The notes under the pieces: generated by a model | Seen by the model: the letters and a program-made list of their open reading frames with translations, nothing else | Database searches by the model: none | What the model was told of the DNA's origin: nothing | Position numbers and translations under genes: made by a program | Shown here: piece by piece, positions 17,774 through 26,774 of the stretch | How the letters are laid out: every line of letters starts with the position of its first letter | How positions within the stretch are numbered: position 1 is the stretch's first letter | NCBI GenBank assembly: GCA_018644665.1 | Contig: JABGQA010000113.1 | Coordinates: forward strand, 62,001-126,000 | Length of the DNA: 64,000 nucleotides | Source: Candidatus Poribacteria bacterium | GTDB lineage: Bacteria; Poribacteria; WGA-4E; GCA-2687025 | Direction of reading: 5' to 3'

Positions 17774-19726
17774 ATGGCGTCAGTAGATCACCGGGACAGG
17801 TCGACGGCCGCTGAGAAGGTCGCCGGCCTAGCCGACGGGTCGGCCATCCGCGCGCGCGCGGTCGTCCTCATCGTGCTGCTCATCCCGCTGAACTGCTGGT
17901 GGACGGCGATGGCGATCCTCCGCGTCGGCATCAGCGCAACGTCCGTCTCGCTCTTCTTTCCCGCTATCACGACCATCCTGCTGCTTGTCGGCTTCCATGC
18001 GCTGGCACGGGTCTCCCTGCGTGGTCGGCCCACGCTGTTCACGCGCGCCGAGATCCTGGCGATCTACACGTGTGTCAGCATCGGCGTGGGCATATCCGGC
18101 GCCGACCGCATGTACGACCTCGTCACACTGCTGGGTCACGGCCACTGGTTCGCCACGGCCGAGAACGACTGGGCGGGCCTCTTCCTACGGTTCGTCCCCG
18201 AGTGGTTGACCGTACAGGACGAAACCGCGCTGAAGGGATGGTACGGCGGGGCGTCTACGCTGTACACCGCGCGGAATCTCCGTATCTGGGCGCCGGTGAT
18301 CCTCCGATGGAGCGCGTTCATCGTCGCGCTCCACGTCGTCATGCTCGGCGCCAACCTCGTGATCCGTCGCCAGTGGGTCGAGACGGAGCGGCTGAGCTAC
18401 CCGGTGATCCAGCTCCCACAGGAGATGTCGAACCTCGGCGGCGGGTTCTTCCGAGGGCCGTGGCTATGGATCGGGGTCGGGATCGGCGCCGCTATCGACA
18501 TCGTGAACGGCCTCAACTACCTGTACCCGTCGGTGCCCAGCCTCGGCGGCAAGCTGTTCGACCTGCAGTTGGTGTTCAAGGAGAAGCCGTGGAACGCCAT
18601 CGGCTGGAGCCCGATGGGCGTCTTCCCGTTCGCCGTGGGGATGTCGTTCTTCATCCCCTTGGACCTTGCCTTCTCGTGCTGGGCATTCTGGCTGATATGG
18701 CGCGCTGAACGCGTGCTGTTCGCCATGATCGGCGCCAGCGGAGTCGCGCGCGGTGGCACGATCAGCTATGAGTCCGAGCAGTCCCACGGCGCATACATTG
18801 GTCTCTGCCTGCTCGCTATCTGGATGAGCCGGGACCACCTGAAGCACGCGTTCCGCCAGGTCGTACAGCCGACGTCAGGTGGGTCGGACGGCGAAGCGTT
18901 CCGGTACCGGACGATGACCGTGCTCATGGTCGTGGCCGCGGTGTTCATCGCGGTCTTCTGGGCCCGGGCGGGCATGTCCGCGTGGGTCATCATCCTGTAC
19001 TTCACGATCTGGATGGCCATCTCGTTCGCCATCACCCGACTGCGCGCGGAGCTGGGGTCACCGGTTCACGACCTGCACTTCATAGGCCCCGACGAGATCC
19101 TGCCCAGACTGTTCGGCGTCCGACGGCTGGGCGGCGCGAACCTGACGACGTTCTCCTACCTGTACTTCCTGAATCGCGCGCACAGGGCGCACATCATGCC
19201 GCACCAGTTGGAGGGCATGCGCCTCGCGCACACGGCGAGATCCCCTCTGCGCCGCCTGACATGGCTGATGCTGTTGGCGTCTGTTGTCGGCGTGCTGAGC
19301 GCTTTCTGGGCATATGTGTCGATGGCGTACTGGGAAGGCGGGTGGCAGCGTGGGTGGGAGTCGTTCCGGCGGCTCGAACGGTGGATGACGAATCCCACGC
19401 CGCCCGATGGGCCGGCGTTGGCGTTCGTGTCGTTCGGTGTCCTGCTGACGCTTGCCCTAGCGGCGCTGCGGATGCGCTACATCTGGTGGGAGTTGCATCC
19501 GGTCGGCTACGCGATCTCCGGGAGTTGGGCGATCAATCCGATGATCGGGTCGATCTTCGTCGGATGGCTCCTGAAGCTGCTGATCCTGAAGTTCGGCGGC
19601 ATCAGGATGCACAGGGCGTCGACGCCTCTGTTCCTCGGTCTGATACTCGGAGAGTTCGTGCTGGGGGCGTTCTGGAGCGTGCTCGGCATCGCGCTCAAGC
19701 TGCCGACCTACCGCTTCCTTTTCTAG
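17774..19726 (+). CDS. DUF6785/DUF6784 family membrane protein
   Basis: This 650-aa polytopic protein has about 12 hydrophobic segments. The N-terminal half contains GVGISGADRMYDLVTLLGHGHWFATAENDW, and a loop RRQWVETERLSYPVIQLPQEM, which resembles the loop of oligopeptide-transporter-like proteins (conserved Glu-(R/K)-LSYP). The C-terminal part has RLRAELGSPVHDLHFIGPDE and WWELHPVGYAI. This layout matches the DUF6785/DUF6784 proteins common in Poribacteria and Planctomycetes. The function is not established; a solute transporter is the likely guess from topology and the dehydrogenase upstream. Confidence 0.85.
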   Translation: MASVDHRDRSTAAEKVAGLADGSAIRARAVVLIVLLIPLNCWWTAMAILRVGISATSVSLFFPAITTILLLVGFHALARVSLRGRPTLFTRAEILAIYTCVSIGVGISGADRMYDLVTLLGHGHWFATAENDWAGLFLRFVPEWLTVQDETALKGWYGGASTLYTARNLRIWAPVILRWSAFIVALHVVMLGANLVIRRQWVETERLSYPVIQLPQEMSNLGGGFFRGPWLWIGVGIGAAIDIVNGLNYLYPSVPSLGGKLFDLQLVFKEKPWNAIGWSPMGVFPFAVGMSFFIPLDLAFSCWAFWLIWRAERVLFAMIGASGVARGGTISYESEQSHGAYIGLCLLAIWMSRDHLKHAFRQVVQPTSGGSDGEAFRYRTMTVLMVVAAVFIAVFWARAGMSAWVIILYFTIWMAISFAITRLRAELGSPVHDLHFIGPDEILPRLFGVRRLGGANLTTFSYLYFLNRAHRAHIMPHQLEGMRLAHTARSPLRRLTWLMLLASVVGVLSAFWAYVSMAYWEGGWQRGWESFRRLERWMTNPTPPDGPALAFVSFGVLLTLALAALRMRYIWWELHPVGYAISGSWAINPMIGSIFVGWLLKLLILKFGGIRMHRASTPLFLGLILGEFVLGAFWSVLGIALKLPTYRFLF

Positions 19727-19733
19727 CGCGAAC

Positions 19734-20444
19734 CTACGTCGGGTAGATCACTAGGTCGTCCACGCGCACCTGTCGCGGCAACGTCATCACGTACCGCGCA
19801 GCCTCGATGACGTCCGCGACATCGAGTTGGATGGGCGACGCTGCCGGGCTGTTCTCAAACGGCGTGTCCACCGTTCCGGGGCACAGCGCATCGACGCGTA
19901 TCCCGTGCGGTCGCGCTTCCGCGGCAAGCGCGCGCGTGAACCCGAGCACGCCCCATTTGGCTGCGCAGTAAGCCGACCCGGTGGGGAACCCCAACTTCCC
20001 CGCCACCGACGAGATGTTCAGGATGTGCCCCGACCCGGCCTCGATCATCCCGGCCAGGAAGGCATGCGTCACGAGGAACGTCCCGGTCAGATTGGTGTCG
20101 ATCACGGCCCGCCAGTCCGCAACGGGCATCTCATCGACCGTCTTCCACGCGCCACACCCCGCGCTGTTGACCAGGATGTCGACGCCGCCGAATGCGTCGA
20201 TTACCTGCGAGGCCATGGCCGACACGGACTCCTCGTCGCGCACGTCCGCCGACACCGTAACAATCCGCGTACGAGCGTCGCCGCTCTCGCTCCGCAACGC
20301 GTCTGCGACGCGCGTCAGCTTGTCAGGGCGACGGGCGACGATCGCCACATCGGCGCCCTCTTCCGCGAGGAACTTCGCGAAGCCTTCGCCGATCCCTGAA
20401 CTCCCGCCCGTCACGACCGCTCGTCTGCCCTCGAACAGCCCCAT
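19734..20444 (-). CDS. SDR family oxidoreductase
   Basis: The start at 20444 (MGLFEGRRAVVTGG) follows GAAGGAGA; the extension to 20477 is unnecessary. The 236-aa short-chain dehydrogenase has the cofactor motif TGGSSGIGEG at residues 10-19, the NSAG structural motif, the catalytic Ser in NISSVAG and the YCAAK Tyr-Lys pair. Basic residues in the first loop (ARRPDK) suggest NADP preference. The gene lies on the minus strand between two DUF6785 genes, with only 7 nt between its stop and that of the upstream one. Confidence 0.92.
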   Translation of the reverse strand: MGLFEGRRAVVTGGSSGIGEGFAKFLAEEGADVAIVARRPDKLTRVADALRSESGDARTRIVTVSADVRDEESVSAMASQVIDAFGGVDILVNSAGCGAWKTVDEMPVADWRAVIDTNLTGTFLVTHAFLAGMIEAGSGHILNISSVAGKLGFPTGSAYCAAKWGVLGFTRALAAEARPHGIRVDALCPGTVDTPFENSPAASPIQLDVADVIEAARYVMTLPRQVRVDDLVIYPT

Positions 20445-20539
20445 AGCGTCTCCTTCACCGTCTTCCGGGCTCCCCATGCCCGACGCTTCCCCGTGCGGTA
20501 TGATAGACCATCACATCGGACGGGGGACGCGTAGCGGGC

Positions 20540-22447
20540 ATGGCGAAACAGGCATCACCGAAGGGAGGCGTCACCCTCCGCGCCGTCCTCATCGGCGTGC
20601 TCCTGCTGCCGATGAACATCTACCTCGTCGTCCAGTGGGAAACCGTCTGGGGCACTCAGTACCCCACGACGATGAGCATCTTCTTCAACGCCGTCTTCTG
20701 CCTCTTCGTCGTCACGCTCGCCAACTTCGGTCTACGCCGCGTCGTGCCCCGCTACGCCTTCAGCCAAGGCGAGCTTCTGACAATGTACTGCGTCCTCAAC
20801 GCAGGCATCGCCGTAAGCGGCCACGACTTCTCGCAGACCATCTTCTGTACGCTGGGCACGGCGCACTGGTTCGCGACGCCGGAGAACGAGTGGTCCACCG
20901 TCTTCTGGCGCCACGTGCCGGAGTGGACGACCGTACAGGACCGGTCGATCCTACAGCCACTCTATGAGGGCGACGCGAGCGTGTACGACCCCGGCATCCT
21001 GCTCGGATGGTGGCGCCCCATGCTGTGGTGGACGGCGTTCATGACGCTTATCGCGTTCGTCGCGCTCTGCTTGAACAGCTTCGTGCGCCGCCAGTGGATC
21101 GAACACGAGAAGCTGTCGTACCCGCTCGTGGAACTACCGTTCGACCTGACCCTGGACAACGCGTCCGCCTTCTTCGGCAGACGATCGCTGTGGATCGGAG
21201 TCTGCATCGCGGGCGGCATCGACCTCCTGAACGGGATCGCGACCGTCGTACCCACGCTGCCGCAGGTCCCCATGCGCGTCGACCTGACAGCGGCCTTCGT
21301 CGAGAGACCGTGGGACGCGATGAGCTCCTTCTTCATCCAGTGGAATCCCTACGCCATAGGCCTGGCGTTCGCCATACCCCTCGACCTCCTCTTCTCGACG
21401 TGGCTCTTCTACTTCCTGTGGAAGGCCCAGCGGGTCATGGGCAGCGTTGTCGGCGTCCAAACGCCCGGCTACCCGTTCCCCGATCAACAGCTTCTCGGCG
21501 GCTACCTGGCAATAGGCGCCGTCCTGCTGTGGACGGGCCGGCGTTACTTCGTGTCGGTCGCACGCAAGGCAGTCCGCCTGAGCGCCGACGGTCGCGACTC
21601 CGAGGAGCCCATGACCCATCGGTTCGCTCTGTGGGGTGGTCTCGCCGGGACGCTCTGCCTTGTAGCGATGCTCTACCGGGCGGGCATGACGTTCTGGTTC
21701 GCGTTCGGCTTCTTCGCGATCTACTTCGGCATCCTGTTCGCGTTCACGCGTTTGCGGGCGGAGGTCGGCCCTCCGCTCCTGGGCATCCACTACTCGGGCC
21801 CGATCCAACTGATGGTGGCCGGCGCGGGGAGTCGGCGTGTGCCGATCCGCTCCCTCACCGTGGCGGCCCCACTGTGGACGCACACGAAGGAGATCCGCGA
21901 CCATCCGATGCCGTACCAGTTGGAGAGCTTCAAGCTCGCCCAGAAGGCGAACATGGACACCCGCCGACTGTGGAAGGTGATCCTGGTCGCGACCGCGGTC
22001 GCCGTGCCCATGACACTCGTCGCGTTCCTCCAGGCCAGCTACCACTACGGCGGCCCGGGCGGTTGGCGAGGGGTCGCGGCGTACACGCACGTCGAGCGTT
22101 GGGTCCAGACGCGCGAGGGCGCGGACATTCCGTTCCTCCTGGCGACGCTCGTCGGCGCGGTCGTCGTCTTCGTGAACACCGCTCTCCGGTTGCGGTTCGT
22201 GGGGTGGCAACTCCACCCGCTCGGGTATCTGCTCGCGGGGTACTACCACCTCGACCGACTGTGGACGCCGTTCCTCATCGCGTGGGCGCTGAAGCTACTC
22301 ATCCTGCGCTTGGGCGGGATACGGGGCTATCGGCAGGCGTTGCCGTTCTTCCTCGGACTGGTGCTCGGGGAGTTCATCATGGGCAGCGTTTGGGGCATCG
22401 TCGGGCTGGCGACAGGCGAGCGGATGTACGCGTTCAAGGGATGGTGA
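20540..22447 (+). CDS. DUF6785/DUF6784 family membrane protein (second copy)
   Basis: The 635-aa protein is a paralogue of the one at 17.8 kb. It shares the order of motifs: GIAVSGHDFSQTIFCTLGTAHWFATPENEW, the loop RRQWIEHEKLSYPLVELP, a later RLRAEVGPPLLGIHYSGP and the C-terminal WQLHPLGYLLAGYY with LGLVLGEFIMGSVWG. About 12 membrane segments are predicted. A TATGAT sequence at 20499-20504 may be its -10 box. An SMP-30 lactonase gene follows 54 nt later. Function unknown, probable transporter. Confidence 0.85.
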   Translation: MAKQASPKGGVTLRAVLIGVLLLPMNIYLVVQWETVWGTQYPTTMSIFFNAVFCLFVVTLANFGLRRVVPRYAFSQGELLTMYCVLNAGIAVSGHDFSQTIFCTLGTAHWFATPENEWSTVFWRHVPEWTTVQDRSILQPLYEGDASVYDPGILLGWWRPMLWWTAFMTLIAFVALCLNSFVRRQWIEHEKLSYPLVELPFDLTLDNASAFFGRRSLWIGVCIAGGIDLLNGIATVVPTLPQVPMRVDLTAAFVERPWDAMSSFFIQWNPYAIGLAFAIPLDLLFSTWLFYFLWKAQRVMGSVVGVQTPGYPFPDQQLLGGYLAIGAVLLWTGRRYFVSVARKAVRLSADGRDSEEPMTHRFALWGGLAGTLCLVAMLYRAGMTFWFAFGFFAIYFGILFAFTRLRAEVGPPLLGIHYSGPIQLMVAGAGSRRVPIRSLTVAAPLWTHTKEIRDHPMPYQLESFKLAQKANMDTRRLWKVILVATAVAVPMTLVAFLQASYHYGGPGGWRGVAAYTHVERWVQTREGADIPFLLATLVGAVVVFVNTALRLRFVGWQLHPLGYLLAGYYHLDRLWTPFLIAWALKLLILRLGGIRGYRQALPFFLGLVLGEFIMGSVWGIVGLATGERMYAFKGW

Positions 22448-22501
22448 GTCGTCCACCCGTGTGCTAGGATGCCGCCACCACCACACGGAGGAGTCGCGCG
22501 G

Positions 22502-23377
22502 ATGGACGTACTCGTATACGACGCGGGCATCGAACGCCTGATAGACACGAGCGGCGAACTGGAGCAGGTCGCCACCGGCTTCATCTTCACCGAAGGCCCC
22601 GTCTGGGACGCGAAGCGCAACCGCCTCATATTCAGCGACATCCCGGCGAATCGCCAGTACCAGTGGACCGAGGCGGACGGCCACTCGCTCTTCCGCGAGC
22701 CAACGGGCAATTCCAACGGGCTGACAATCGACGACTCCGGCGCCCTGCTCAACTGCGAGCACTCGGGCCGGCGCGTCTCGCGCACGGGTATGGACGACGG
22801 CAGCCTCGTCCCGCTGGCGACGCACTACGACGGCAAGCGCCTGAATAGCCCGAACGACCTCGTCGTCCACTCGAACGGCTCCGTGTATTTCACGGATCCG
22901 CCCTATGGCGTCGAGGATTCTGAGCGCGAGATCGACTTCCAGGGCGTCTACCGCCTCGATCCAGACGGGTCGCTCACACTGCTCGTGGACGACTTCAACC
23001 GGCCGAACGGCCTCGCGCTCAACGCGGACGAGAGCGTTCTTATTGTCGACGATTCCGCCGAGCACCACGCCCGCGCCTTCGACGTGCAGGCCGAAGGCTC
23101 GTTGGCGAACGGCCGACTGCTGGCGGAGACCGACCCATCGGTGGGCGGCGGCGTCCCGGACGGCCTCAAGGTGGATGTCGAGGGCAACCTGTACATGACC
23201 GGCCCGGGCGGCGTGTGGGTGTACGATGCCGACGGCAAGCGGCTGGGTGTCATACGCGTCCCGGAGACGACGGCGAACCTCGCGTGGGGCGGCGCCGACC
23301 GGAAGACGCTCTTCTTCACGGCCACCTCCTCGGTCTACCGCGTGCGCGCCAAGGTCGAAGGCGTCCGCCGGTTCTAG
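22502..23377 (+). CDS. SMP-30/gluconolactonase family protein
   Basis: ATG 22502 is preceded by GGAGGAG at 22487-22493. The 291-aa six-bladed propeller starts with the diagnostic FIFTEGPVWDAKRNRLIFSDI (metal-ligand Glu), then GNSNGLTIDDSG, LNSPNDLVVHSNGSVYFTDPPYG (Asn ligand), NRPNGLALNADE, and VPDGLKVDVEGNLYMTGPGG (Asp ligand), so all metal positions look intact. It should hydrolyse a sugar lactone to the aldonate, the step after a Gfo/Idh-type sugar dehydrogenase. The RraA-family gene follows 23 nt later. Confidence 0.92.
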   Translation: MDVLVYDAGIERLIDTSGELEQVATGFIFTEGPVWDAKRNRLIFSDIPANRQYQWTEADGHSLFREPTGNSNGLTIDDSGALLNCEHSGRRVSRTGMDDGSLVPLATHYDGKRLNSPNDLVVHSNGSVYFTDPPYGVEDSEREIDFQGVYRLDPDGSLTLLVDDFNRPNGLALNADESVLIVDDSAEHHARAFDVQAEGSLANGRLLAETDPSVGGGVPDGLKVDVEGNLYMTGPGGVWVYDADGKRLGVIRVPETTANLAWGGADRKTLFFTATSSVYRVRAKVEGVRRF

Positions 23378-23400
23378 CCTGAGCCACGGATAGGGAAGCC

Positions 23401-24105
23401 ATGACGGAAGCCGAACTCTTCGACACGCTACGCGGGGTGTGCGTCGACTCCGCGTGGTCGATCCTCGCGCGGAACGGGTTGCAGGACACGTTCGTCCAGG
23501 GCCTGCAGTGCCTGTTCCCCGATCGCAAGATGGTCGGTCGGGCGATCACGATGAAGTACCTCCCGCACCGCGCGGACCTCGTCGAGTCGCTCAAGATCCG
23601 CGAGCGCGGCCTCGGCAACAACGTCGGTCCCCGCAACGCCACGCCCGGCGATGTGTTGGTGATCGACGCCTGCGGCATCACGAACGGTGGCGCGTTCGGC
23701 GACATCCTCGTGGCGGGCCTCCAGGCGAACGGCGGCGAGGGCATCGTGATCCACGGAGCGATGCGCGACCTTGCGGCCATCCGCGACATGGACACGCCCG
23801 TCTACTACACGGACACGCACGCGGCCGGTAGCCGCGGGATCATGTGCGTCGACTACAACGTCCCCGTCGAGTGCGGGGGCGTCACGGTCGTACCGGGTGA
23901 CGTCATCTTTGGCGACTGCGAGGGCGTGCTGGTGATCCCTGCGCATCTAGCCGAGGAAGTCGCGACCGAGGCCGCTGCGTTGGAACACAAGGAGAACTTC
24001 GTCCGCTCGAAGATCGAGTCAGGCGCGGTGAAGGTCGAGAACGCCTACCCGATGAGCGCGGACTTGCAGGCCGAGTACGAGGAGTTCAAAGCGGCCGGGA
24101 ACTGA
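23401..24105 (+). CDS. RraA family protein (HMG/CHA aldolase-like)
   Basis: This 234-aa protein contains GGEGIVIHGAMRDLAAIRDMDTPVYYTD, the GxxRD metal and substrate motif of the RraA/4-hydroxy-4-methyl-2-oxoglutarate aldolase family, and GDVIFGDCEGVLVIP, the GDxxxxDxxGV signature. Members with both motifs cleave 4-carboxy-4-hydroxy-2-oxoacids or decarboxylate oxaloacetate. Members without them regulate RNase E. Here both are present and the context is catabolic, so an aldolase role is favoured. It converges on the FAD oxidoreductase gene. Confidence 0.9.
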   Translation: MTEAELFDTLRGVCVDSAWSILARNGLQDTFVQGLQCLFPDRKMVGRAITMKYLPHRADLVESLKIRERGLGNNVGPRNATPGDVLVIDACGITNGGAFGDILVAGLQANGGEGIVIHGAMRDLAAIRDMDTPVYYTDTHAAGSRGIMCVDYNVPVECGGVTVVPGDVIFGDCEGVLVIPAHLAEEVATEAAALEHKENFVRSKIESGAVKVENAYPMSADLQAEYEEFKAAGN

Positions 24106-24119
24106 CAGCGGACGGCGCC

Positions 24120-25400
24120 CTAGCCGATAACGCCGGCCGTGGCGTGGGGCGTACGGAACCGCGAGAACTCACCTACCCGGAATGCCTGCTCGGTGAACGG
24201 CAGCGCTACGGTCAACGGCTCGGTGTCCGTGTCGCGCCCTTCGATTTCATTCGCGACGACCATGTCCCGCATGATGCGCCCGATGACCGGCGCGCCCTTG
24301 AACCACGCCCCACTCGTGCCGATCGCGACGTAGTATCCGGGCACGGGCGTCTTGTCCAGGATCGGCTTCCAGTCGGCGGCCGTGACGTCGTACACGCCCA
24401 CGCGTGGGTCCAGCTCGGCGAGTTGCGAAGCGGGCATCCGCGTCTTCACCGCGGCCGACTTCCGCGTCACCCACTCATCGTCGACACGTTCGTCAAAATC
24501 GTCGGCGTTCGGCAGGAATTCGTCCTCGTCCTCACGCATGTTCGCGCCCATACGGAAGGTCTCGGGGTCGGGCTTGATGTAGAGACCGTGCACGAAGTCG
24601 ATGCAGACGGGGTAGTCGCGTACGCCCCATGCCAGTCCGACGTCCCGCGCGTTCACGAGCTTCTGTCGGTTGGGCACGGTTGTTAGCGGGAGTGGACATC
24701 CCGCCAGCGCGTTCACCGCGTAAGAGTGTGGCCCCGCAGCGTTGATGACCACGGCCGCCGCCAGCGTCTCCAGCGTCCCGTTGCGGTGGACGACCACGCC
24801 CGTAACGCGCCGCTCTGGGTACGGCGTATGCTCGAAGCCGATCACCTCAGCTGATGTGAATGCCCTGGTTTTCGGCGCCATCGCGCGGGCGGCCGCGTAC
24901 AGGTCGCGCGTCGCGTGGCTGGGATCGGCCACGTAGCCGCCATCCGGTTCGTATAGCCCGAACGACGCTGGCGTGTCCGCGAAGGCGTAGTCCGGGAAGC
25001 GATCGCGGGCCGCGGAGACGGTGAGTTCCTCCAGCTGAACGCCCAGCCGCGCGCACTGCGCGAGATGTTCGGCCTCACTCGCCCTATCCGACTCCGGGAA
25101 GGCCCACAGCACGCCCACCTGACGGAAATCCACGACGTCAGACGCCGCGCGCGACTCGCCCACCCACTCGCGCCACCGACTCCACACTTGCATGCCCGAC
25201 CGCGCGAGCTTCACTGATTCGGCGTGTCGGTAGTATTGGCGGATGATGGCGGTCGACATGGCCGTCGACCCCTGACCGACCTCGGAGTTCCGTTCGACTA
25301 TCGTCGTGTCGAATCGCGCGTCGCGAGCGAGTTCCAGCGCGATCGAGCAGCCGATCACGCCGCCACCGACGATCACGACGGGGATCTTGGAGGCCGACAT
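24120..25400 (-). CDS. FAD-dependent oxidoreductase, DAO (D-amino acid oxidase/sarcosine) family
   Basis: The 426-aa protein opens with VVIVGGGVIGCSIALELA, the FAD-binding dinucleotide fold, followed by the VERNSEVGQGSTAMSTAIIRQYY stretch typical of sarcosine/glycine oxidase-like DAO enzymes. The C-terminal YYVAIGTSGAWFKGAPVIGRIM is the second FAD contact. Such enzymes oxidise amines of N-methyl amino acids or D-amino acids. It lies 21 nt downstream of gcvPA, so glycine or sarcosine catabolism fits, but the substrate is not shown by sequence. Confidence 0.9.
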   Translation of the reverse strand: MSASKIPVVIVGGGVIGCSIALELARDARFDTTIVERNSEVGQGSTAMSTAIIRQYYRHAESVKLARSGMQVWSRWREWVGESRAASDVVDFRQVGVLWAFPESDRASEAEHLAQCARLGVQLEELTVSAARDRFPDYAFADTPASFGLYEPDGGYVADPSHATRDLYAAARAMAPKTRAFTSAEVIGFEHTPYPERRVTGVVVHRNGTLETLAAAVVINAAGPHSYAVNALAGCPLPLTTVPNRQKLVNARDVGLAWGVRDYPVCIDFVHGLYIKPDPETFRMGANMREDEDEFLPNADDFDERVDDEWVTRKSAAVKTRMPASQLAELDPRVGVYDVTAADWKPILDKTPVPGYYVAIGTSGAWFKGAPVIGRIMRDMVVANEIEGRDTDTEPLTVALPFTEQAFRVGEFSRFRTPHATAGVIG

Positions 25401-25421
25401 ACGGTGTGTTCCGAGGCGAGT

Positions 25422-26771
25422 CTAGGCGGTCACTTCGGCGACGGCGTCCACGAATCGGTCCATCTCGTCGCGTGTGCGTCGCTCTGTCACCGCGAGGAGC
25501 GCGCAGTCCGACAGCGAGTCGTCGAAGCGACCCAGCGGCACGCCGCCGAGGAAGCCGCGATCCGCGAGCGCGGACATCGTGGCGTCCATGTCGCCCGGCA
25601 GGCGAACGGTGAATTCGTGGAAGTACGGCGCGTCGAACACCGCCTCGACGCCCGGGAGCGCGCACAAGCGGTCGCGCAGGTAGTGCGCCTTGCGCAGGCA
25701 CAACTCCGCGACTTCCTGTATGCCCTGCCTGCCGACGGCGCACATGTAGACGCAGGCCGCCAGCGCGTTCAGCGACTGGTTCGTGCAGATGTTGGACGTC
25801 GCCTTCTCGCGTCGGATGTCCTGCTCCCGCGCGCGGAGCGTTAGGACGTTGGCGCGCCGCCCTTCGACGTCGCGCGTTTCGCCGACGAGCCGCCCCGGCA
25901 CGCGCCTCATGAGCTTGTCCGTGACGGCGAAGAAGCCGAGGTACGGGCCGCCGTACGACACCGCGTTCCCTAGCGGCTGTCCCTCGCCGACGACAATGTC
26001 GGCGCCGTACGCCCCTGGCGGCTGCAGCAGCGCGAGAGAGATAGGATTCACGCTGGCGATGAACTGCGCCCCGGCCGCGTGGGCGATCTCCCCGATCTCC
26101 GCCGTCGGTTCGAGACACCCGAAGAAGTTCGGGTGCTGCATGACGACCCCCGCTGTCCGCTCCGAGACGAGCCCTCCCAGAGCGTCAAGATCCGCAACGC
26201 CGGTGCCGGGGTCGTACGGAGCCGCAACACATGCGCCCGCGGCCCCGGTGAGGTACGTCTCGACGGTCGCGCGGTACTCCGGATGCACCCCACCCAACAG
26301 GACGATCTCGTCGCGCCCTCGCCCGACGTTCATTGCGAGGAGAGCTGCCTCGGCCGTCGCGGACGCGCCGTCGTAGAGGGACGCGTTCGCCACGTCCATC
26401 TCGGTCAGGGCGCAGATGAGGCTCTGGTACTCGAAGATCGCCTGGAGCGTCCCTTGGCTGACCTCCGGCTGGTACGGAGTGTACGCTGTCGCGAACTCGC
26501 CGCGCGACGTGATGGCGCCGACGATGCTAGGTATGAAGTGGTCGTACGCGCCCGCGCCCAGGAACGACACGTAGTCGTCGAGGTTCGCGTTCTGCTCCGC
26601 GAGCGACCCCAGATGCCGGAGCGCGTCCATCTCGGACAGACCGTCCGGCATGTTGAGCCTGGCGATCCGCAGGTCCTCGGGGATGTCGAGGAACAGATCG
26701 TCGATCGAGTCGACACCGATCGCGTCGAGCATCGCGCGACGGTCTTCGTCGGTGTGGGGGATGTAGCTCAG
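25422..26771 (-). CDS. gcvPA: Glycine dehydrogenase (decarboxylating) subunit 1, probable CTG start
   Basis: The P-protein subunit of the glycine cleavage system uses pyridoxal phosphate to decarboxylate glycine and pass aminomethyl to lipoyl-GcvH. The first ATG lies at 26732, but 13 upstream codons read SYIPHTDEDRRA, the conserved GcvPA N-terminus, back to CTG at 26771. That CTG has GGAAGG 7 nt before it and is only 3 nt from the gcvH stop, so it is taken as start (449 aa). The family stretches FLGAGAYDHFIPS, TAYTPYQPEVSQGTLQ and CTNQSLNAL are visible. The PLP-binding subunit gcvPB is not in the window. Confidence 0.9.
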   Translation of the reverse strand: MSYIPHTDEDRRAMLDAIGVDSIDDLFLDIPEDLRIARLNMPDGLSEMDALRHLGSLAEQNANLDDYVSFLGAGAYDHFIPSIVGAITSRGEFATAYTPYQPEVSQGTLQAIFEYQSLICALTEMDVANASLYDGASATAEAALLAMNVGRGRDEIVLLGGVHPEYRATVETYLTGAAGACVAAPYDPGTGVADLDALGGLVSERTAGVVMQHPNFFGCLEPTAEIGEIAHAAGAQFIASVNPISLALLQPPGAYGADIVVGEGQPLGNAVSYGGPYLGFFAVTDKLMRRVPGRLVGETRDVEGRRANVLTLRAREQDIRREKATSNICTNQSLNALAACVYMCAVGRQGIQEVAELCLRKAHYLRDRLCALPGVEAVFDAPYFHEFTVRLPGDMDATMSALADRGFLGGVPLGRFDDSLSDCALLAVTERRTRDEMDRFVDAVAEVTA

Positions 26772-26774
26772 CGA

